This document shows, in pieces, positions 13,771 through 17,358 of a stretch of 17,358 nucleotides of DNA; the stretch's first letter is position 1, and each line of letters begins with the position of its first letter. The stretch covers positions 1 through 17,358 of the forward strand of contig JAZUKE010000130.1 of NCBI GenBank assembly GCA_045643125.1. The letters run 5' to 3'. Below the pieces are notes generated by a model. That model did not search any database, was not told where the DNA came from, and saw only the letters and a program-made list of their open reading frames with translations. Source of the stretch: UBA1206 sp045643125. GTDB lineage: Bacteria > Bacillota > Clostridia > Oscillospirales > CAG-382. The position numbers and the translations under genes are program-made.

Positions 13771-14138
13771 TATTCCGGTTTCTCCGGGAAAACGACGTCA
13801 AACGGGAAGCCGGGCTGTTCCGGAAGATCGCGGAGCTGCTTCCGGTAAAGCGCCCAATTATTCGAGAGAACTCTCCCGAGCCCGCGCAGGAATTCGAGCC
13901 ACGCCGTGAACGTTGTCCCGGAAGGAACTACGAGCCCCATACGGTCGAAGATCATAGAGCTGTCGCTCTCTTCGAGAAGCTTGTTTCTGATCTTCCGGCA
14001 CAATTCAGCGGCGCTCTCTTCGTCTCTCTCATTGACCGCCCTCTGATAGCTGTCTTTGAGCGTCTCCATAAGCTCCGCTCTCTGCGCCATAGCCGCCGAT
14101 TCCATTTTCGCAAGACGTTTGTAATCCTCGTTTTTCAT
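13770..14138 (-). CDS. Tail-fibre assembly chaperone-like protein
   Basis: A 122-residue protein. The N-terminal half is a charged helical region (MKNEDYKRLAKMESAAMAQR...). The C-terminal half has NWALYRKQLRDLPEQPGFP then DVVFPEKPE, which resembles the signature W..YRQ.LRDl..q.gfP...wP..P of phage tail assembly chaperones (Phage_tail_APC-like). These proteins help fold or attach tail fibre tips and commonly lie after the fibre gene. Here the DGR cassette stands between the fibre gene and this gene. A strong GGAGG lies 9 bases before the ATG. Its first 110 bases overlap the 3' end of the reverse transcriptase gene in another frame. The assignment is by motif only. Confidence 0.65.
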   Translation of the reverse strand: MKNEDYKRLAKMESAAMAQRAELMETLKDSYQRAVNERDEESAAELCRKIRNKLLEESDSSMIFDRMGLVVPSGTTFTAWLEFLRGLGRVLSNNWALYRKQLRDLPEQPGFPFDVVFPEKPE

Positions 14139-15165
14139 TAGAAGATACCTCCAAATTATTATGGTATTTAATCATTTTCTGCCGTTCGTAGTACGTGTTC
14201 CCGCGCGAAGCGTTCGCAAGCCACGAAACGAGAGATTCTTTTGTCGTTCCCGGAGCGTAATCTCCGAATTTTTCTTTTTCGTAGATTTTCCGCATTTTCC
14301 GCCGCTGTCGTGATTGTTTGCTTTTGTTCATTTTGCGGACGATCTTTCCGGATCCCGTTATGATGAAACGCCATTGAAGCATTTTTACGCCCTGTTTCAG
14401 CGGATAAAGCGTCGTTTTACCGTTCAGCTCCAAGCCGAGCGCCGCGAGCTTCTCCTCGATCTCCGCCTTGCATTTCCGGAGAAAATCTTTGTCCGGATCC
14501 AACAGGAGAAAATCGTCCATATACCTGACGTAATATTTCACGTGCAGACGTTCTTTGATATAGTGATCCAAATCGTCGAGAACCGCGAGAGCGACGAGCT
14601 GCGACACTTGCGATCCGAGACCGATTCCCGTATCTCCTCCGAAGCTATCTACAATCTCGCAAGCTCTGAACGCGATCTCCGGATCCTTTACTCTCTTGCA
14701 TATAGCCGCTTTTGCCACGTCGTGCCGTATGCTTTGGAAGTAATGCCGGATATCGCATTTGAGAATCCAACCGTCGGAGCCGAATTGCTGACGATATTTC
14801 CGCAAGTGCGCCGTGATCCGGTTCAGCGTGTAATCGACGCCTCTTCCTCTCATACAAGCGCAATTATCGGAGATAAACGATCTCGTTATCTGATCGTAAA
14901 ATCCGTTATCGCATAACGACCTCTGAAATTGTCTATCTTTTAACCTCGTCGCCACAATTTCCCGCTTCTTCGGTTCGTATATCGTGAACCGCTGATATTT
15001 TTCTATCTTATACGATCCCGATATCAGATCCCGGCGGAGCTTATACGTGTTTTTGAGGATATTATTCTCATATCCTACCGTAGAATCCTTCCAACGAACA
15101 TTTTTACAAGCTTGCTTCAAGCCCTTGTAAAGCTCGTCGAACGATATCACTTCTTCGTATGACAT
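14029..15165 (-). CDS. Diversity-generating retroelement reverse transcriptase
   Basis: A 378-residue reverse transcriptase that would copy the template RNA into cDNA with errors at adenines. Seen in order: IYEPKKREIVATRLKDR (residues 62-78), DNCACMRGRGVDYTLNRI (100-117), catalytic D138 in LKCDIRHYFQSI, IGLGSQVSQLVAL (181-193; the SQ form typical of DGR enzymes rather than the PQG of group II introns), catalytic YMDD (215-218), and LNGKTTLYPLKQGVKMLQWRF. There is no maturase, endonuclease or other fused domain, and the size is usual for DGR enzymes. The template repeat lies 148 bases upstream on the same strand. Ribosome binding site weak (GGAAAC). The last 36 or so residues overlap the next gene and look unstructured (Gly/Ser/Glu-rich). 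Confidence 0.95.
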   Translation of the reverse strand: MSYEEVISFDELYKGLKQACKNVRWKDSTVGYENNILKNTYKLRRDLISGSYKIEKYQRFTIYEPKKREIVATRLKDRQFQRSLCDNGFYDQITRSFISDNCACMRGRGVDYTLNRITAHLRKYRQQFGSDGWILKCDIRHYFQSIRHDVAKAAICKRVKDPEIAFRACEIVDSFGGDTGIGLGSQVSQLVALAVLDDLDHYIKERLHVKYYVRYMDDFLLLDPDKDFLRKCKAEIEEKLAALGLELNGKTTLYPLKQGVKMLQWRFIITGSGKIVRKMNKSKQSRQRRKMRKIYEKEKFGDYAPGTTKESLVSWLANASRGNTYYERQKMIKYHNNLEVSSNEKRGLQTSCENGIGGYGAESGAYGDAQRQLSEGGQ

Positions 15166-15201
15166 AATAATAAAGTTTCCGAGCGCTTGCAGAAAGACGA
15201 C

Positions 15202-15244
15202 CTCGAAAGGTTCTCCCGTCGCCCGTATTGTTTTCTCTTTCGAG
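15202..15244 (-). ncRNA. Stem-loop in the template-to-RT spacer of the DGR
   Basis: CTCGAAAG and CTTTCGAG (15202-15209 and 15237-15244) form a perfect 8-bp stem with a 27-nt loop in the 148-base region between template repeat and RT start (15166-15313). A smaller alternative, TCTC-GAAA-GAGA, uses one arm. In the Bordetella phage DGR, the equivalent spacer RNA is needed for cDNA priming. The same role here is inference. No gene is seen in this spacer. Confidence 0.5.
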
Positions 15245-15313
15245 ATAGGATAATCGCTCCTTGTGTGAGCTGTGCTGCTTTGGTCTTTCGACTACTTGAA
15301 TCTGACGTTTCTC

Positions 15314-15446
15314 ACAATCGACCGCGGCTCCGTTAGCGTTGTTCGCGTTGTTGTTGTCAACCGCTCCGGAAGTGTTCACGTTGCGCTCGTTGTTGCCGTT
15401 GCTCGGGTTAGGAGAGCGCAGCCACGCGTTGTAGGCAGAACCGAAC
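15314..15446 (-). repeat. DGR template repeat (TR)
   Basis: A near-copy of the variable repeat at a constant offset of 611 bases. The core 15319-15446 (128 bases) has 33 adenines on the coding-sense strand and 13 AAC codons. Twenty of those adenines differ in the variable repeat, while all 95 other bases match. One more adenine difference (15318), followed by TTGT identity, extends the match to 15314. It starts 15 bases after the avd stop and is not part of a recognisable gene. Its transcript is the template that is reverse transcribed. Confidence 0.98.
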
Positions 15447-15461
15447 CGAATAGAATAGCGA

Positions 15462-15875
15462 TTACCCTTTATTTTTCAAATACTTTTCCTTGTCCGACTT
15501 GATCCACGCTTTCAGCAGATCGTCCGTTCCGAGTATGAGCCCCGTCCAAAACTCGACCTGTTCTCCGGAGATATATCCGGCGCCGTAAACGTCGTCTATC
15601 AGATCAAGGAGAGCGTCGAGATTCGCGTGCGCCTTTATCTGTTCGGCGTGTCTGTATTTCAGATCTTCCAAACATTCGGCGCTCACGTAAACAGAGTTTG
15701 CGTGACGTATGCAGATACAAGCGGCGCGAACCTCTTCTGCGATCGGAGCGGCGTAGAGCCAACGTGTCGATTTCGGAAACGCTTTCACGCGTTCGAGAGA
15801 ATACCGCTTTAATTCTCTCGCTTTGTTCAGAACTTGCAGTTTTCCTTCTCCACGGTCTCCCTTTCTGACGCTCAT
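15462..15875 (-). CDS. avd: DGR accessory variability determinant (Avd)
   Basis: A 137-residue, strongly basic, all-helical protein with the four-helix-bundle pattern of Avd proteins: LNKARELKRYSLERVKAFPKS, then APIAEEVRAACICIRHANSV, AECLEDLKYRHAEQIKAHAN and a final helix with GEQVEFWTGLILGTDDLLKAWIKS. Avd forms a pentameric barrel that binds the reverse transcriptase and the template RNA and is required for mutagenic homing. Position between the variable gene and the template repeat, with RT following, is the classic DGR order. AAGGAG lies 5 bases before the ATG. The assignment rests on fold pattern and context. Confidence 0.88.
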   Translation of the reverse strand: MSVRKGDRGEGKLQVLNKARELKRYSLERVKAFPKSTRWLYAAPIAEEVRAACICIRHANSVYVSAECLEDLKYRHAEQIKAHANLDALLDLIDDVYGAGYISGEQVEFWTGLILGTDDLLKAWIKSDKEKYLKNKG

Positions 15876-15888
15876 TGATTCTCCTTCC

Positions 15889-15902
15889 GCCGCTATCGCG
15901 GC
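15889..15902 (-). promoter_or_regulatory. Hairpin/cruciform downstream of the DGR variable repeat
   Basis: GCCGC-GATA-GCGGC on the minus strand (5-bp perfect stem, GATA loop) lies 10 bases after the target stop codon and about 22 bases past the end of the variable repeat. DGR targets are known to carry a hairpin/cruciform with a GRNA tetraloop just 3' of the variable repeat that raises homing efficiency. The GATA loop fits, although the stem is shorter than the 7-10 bp described for other DGRs. Confidence 0.7.
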
Positions 15903-15912
15903 TGATTTTTGA

Positions 15913-17358
15913 TTATGCGATTATACAAGCGACCGCGGCTCCGTAAGCGTAGTCCGCGTAGTCGCCGTCAACCGCACCGGAAGTGTACACGAGGCGCTCG
16001 CCGCCGCCGCTGCTCGGGGAAGGAGAGCGCAGCCACGCGTAGCAGGCAGAACCGAACTCGTCGTATTTGATCTTCTCCTGCTGTGTCGTGCCGTCGTAGT
16101 AATCGAGAAGCTCGCCGTCCTTGTAAGAAGAGGAATCCCAAGATCCGTAGATCTCCGGACGCGAAAGCAGGAAGAATTTATCTTCGAGATTATACGTCTG
16201 ATTTACGGTGAATTCCGTTCCGTCGAGACTGTTCACTTCGTAAACGCTGTTTGTTCTGCACGGAATAACCGCCGCTTTGACCGCGTTCAAGAAATCGTCT
16301 CCCAAGCCGTGAGCAAATCCAGCGTAAGCCGCGTCGGATCCGGTGTGCCAAGAGGGAGCGCGATCGAACTTCGTCTGCGGCTGCCAAAACGTGCCGACCT
16401 TGCCGTCCGCGTTGAGCCATTGTCTCATAGCGCTTTGAGCGTAGTTGTTCGATCCGAAAATCGCTCTGTGCATAAAATTCATATTCTCGGTATTTCCGTC
16501 CGGCTCTCCGAGATTTACGGCTCCGTCGATCGGCGTCGCGGAGAGCGTAGCTGTTTCTATCGCTGTGTTTGAGCTCGGGCTCGAATACGATTTGATCGTC
16601 TTATTCTGCAAGCTCTGATTATACGTCATACTCAAAACGAGCTGACCTCCTGCCGGGACGGGCTCGGTCAGAGTGAAGTAGTACGGGACGTCGTTATCCG
16701 CTGTGTACCAGTCTTGATTTTTCACGGTGAAGTAATAGGATCCCGCTTCGAGACCGTTCTCCGCATAATAGAGAGCTTCCGTTGCGTCGAACACGACCGG
16801 TTTATAAGCCGCTGATGTTCCATAGAGGAACTTCATTTCGAGTGTCATAGTGTAGTAAAGCGATCCATCTGCAGCCACGTGATGGTTATGCGCTACGACT
16901 ACAAATATAATGTATATCGTCTCGTCTCCGATAACTTTTGTTACCGTAAATTCATACCCGACAGGGAAGATTTGCGGGGCAAGACCAAGCCGTACAGCAG
17001 ATTGAACGCCCTTCCATCCGCTTGCTCGGAAAAGTGCGTAAATCGCCGCGTTCTGCGCGTTATCAATCAAGTCCTGATTCTCTGCGGTACGATATTTCGA
17101 CTCATCAGCCGCCCCAATGTTCTCACGCGCCTGCGCTTTCTGCTCGACCGTGAGCGTCTGCGCTGTGTACTTGACAGTATCTGTCGCGCCGGTACGAATT
17201 GTCTCCAAGTCGGAAATCGCGTTCTGCTTACTGTTCCACGACTGCTTCTCGGTATCCGACACGAGGCGGTGGGTAGCATCATCCGTGAGGTCTTCCAGCG
17301 CGAGCTTGTCCAGCTCATACCCGCCGTCAGCATTGACGACCGGCACCTTTCCTTTATC
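15913..17358 (-). CDS. DGR-diversified phage tail-fibre/receptor-binding-like protein, N-terminus cut by window edge
   Basis: 481 residues are visible; the frame is open to the right edge, so the true start is beyond it. The N-terminal part has tail-fibre-like motifs (VSDTEKQSWNSKQNAISDLETI and LTVEQKAQARENIGA). Residues about 110-480 look like the DUF6273/C-type-lectin-like domain of phage and bacterial surface proteins: NHHVAADGS, MHRAIFGSNNYAQSAMRQWLN, DKFFLLSRPEIYGSW, then YAWLRSP ending in YAYGAAVACIIA. The last about 45 residues are the variable repeat, placed on the ligand-binding face of this fold in known DGR proteins. It probably binds the host surface at the tip of the tail. It is first in the visible operon, followed by avd, TR and RT. 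What the receptor is cannot be told. Confidence 0.88.
   Translation of the reverse strand, partial: DKGKVPVVNADGGYELDKLALEDLTDDATHRLVSDTEKQSWNSKQNAISDLETIRTGATDTVKYTAQTLTVEQKAQARENIGAADESKYRTAENQDLIDNAQNAAIYALFRASGWKGVQSAVRLGLAPQIFPVGYEFTVTKVIGDETIYIIFVVVAHNHHVAADGSLYYTMTLEMKFLYGTSAAYKPVVFDATEALYYAENGLEAGSYYFTVKNQDWYTADNDVPYYFTLTEPVPAGGQLVLSMTYNQSLQNKTIKSYSSPSSNTAIETATLSATPIDGAVNLGEPDGNTENMNFMHRAIFGSNNYAQSAMRQWLNADGKVGTFWQPQTKFDRAPSWHTGSDAAYAGFAHGLGDDFLNAVKAAVIPCRTNSVYEVNSLDGTEFTVNQTYNLEDKFFLLSRPEIYGSWDSSSYKDGELLDYYDGTTQQEKIKYDEFGSACYAWLRSPSPSSGGGERLVYTSGAVDGDYADYAYGAAVACIIA
15925..16057 (-). repeat. DGR variable repeat (VR) at the 3' end of the tail gene
   Basis: This segment codes for residues about 434-478 of the visible target protein and is the recipient of mutagenised cDNA. 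Compared with the template repeat it has 10 A-to-G, 8 A-to-T and 2 A-to-C changes in the core (plus one A-to-C at the distal end) and no change at any other base. The changes alter 15 residues and leave one silent change. All 13 template Asn codons become Tyr, Ser, Gly, Leu or Asp. The GC-rich 3' end (GGAGCCGCGGTC) is unchanged and is the likely initiation-of-mutagenic-homing (IMH) site. Confidence 0.97.

Larger units (their letters stand above)
11822..17358 (-). mobile_element. Right-truncated prophage segment: tail fibre, DGR and lysis module
   Basis: All genes here are on the minus strand, closely packed and often overlapping, as in a phage late operon. They run tail-fibre-like protein, Avd, reverse transcriptase, tail-chaperone-like protein, two small coiled-coil proteins, holin-like protein and amidase, ending in a terminator beside tRNA-Lys. 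No integrase, capsid or terminase gene is in the window because it ends inside the tail gene. The left boundary near 11726-11852 is inferred. A decayed remnant is unlikely because all frames are open. Confidence 0.8.

Noticed and set aside
14029..15165. Group II intron or retron reverse transcriptase
   Set aside because: No maturase or endonuclease domain and no intron ends are seen. An adjacent template/variable repeat pair with adenine-only differences and an Avd gene fits only a DGR.
15104..15379. Open frame through the template repeat and spacer that starts in-phase with the variable-repeat reading (Asn-rich protein)
   Set aside because: It has no ribosome binding site, runs into the RT gene, and its protein-like look comes from the template being a copy of a coding repeat. 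The region is better explained as template RNA.
1..17358. CRISPR array, IS element or rRNA gene
   Set aside because: No regularly spaced direct repeats, no transposase and no rRNA sequence were seen. The only long direct repeat pair is the DGR template/variable pair.

Overview
The window looks like the chromosome of an anaerobic, gut-type clostridium (Firmicutes, Oscillospirales-like) carrying one end of a resident phage. The evidence is the gene content (RecX, RimO, Mini-ribonuclease III, LexA with a Firmicutes-type GAAC-N4-GTTC operator), strong AAGGAGG ribosome binding sites, and TTGACA/TATAAT promoters with 17-bp spacers. The taxon is inferred; nothing here proves it.

Host part, about 1-11816. 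On the minus strand are the 5' end of a QueG-like gene (cut by the window edge), the rpsF-ssb-rpsR operon with its own promoter, structured leader and terminator, and prs. Divergent from prs is recA, with a promoter and a LexA box over the start site. recA-recX-rimO is followed by a large secreted lipoprotein with a glycosidase-like C-terminus, then the tightly packed run pgsA-cysS-mrnC-lexA. A tRNA-Lys(UUU) gene with its own promoter and terminator closes this part. Regulator (LexA) and target (RecA) thus lie about 7 kb apart.

Phage part, about 11820-17358, all on the minus strand and ending in a strong terminator that faces the tRNA-Lys terminator. In transcription order: a tail-fibre-like gene (N-terminus beyond the right edge), an Avd-type accessory gene, a template repeat, a reverse transcriptase, a tail-assembly-chaperone-like gene, a 55-residue coiled-coil protein, a membrane-anchored coiled-coil protein, a holin-like protein and an amidase endolysin.

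The main discovery is a complete diversity-generating retroelement (DGR) embedded in this late phage operon. The variable repeat at the 3' end of the tail gene and the template repeat match over 128 bp. They differ at 20 positions, all of them template adenines; the 95 non-adenine positions are identical. All 13 AAC codons of the template are altered in the variable copy. With Avd, a YMDD reverse transcriptase carrying an SQ motif, and a GATA-loop hairpin just downstream of the variable repeat, this is a textbook DGR that appears recently active. It would diversify the C-terminal, C-type-lectin-like tip of a phage tail protein, presumably for host receptor switching. No integrase or second attachment site lies inside the window, so the prophage boundary at tRNA-Lys is a hypothesis.
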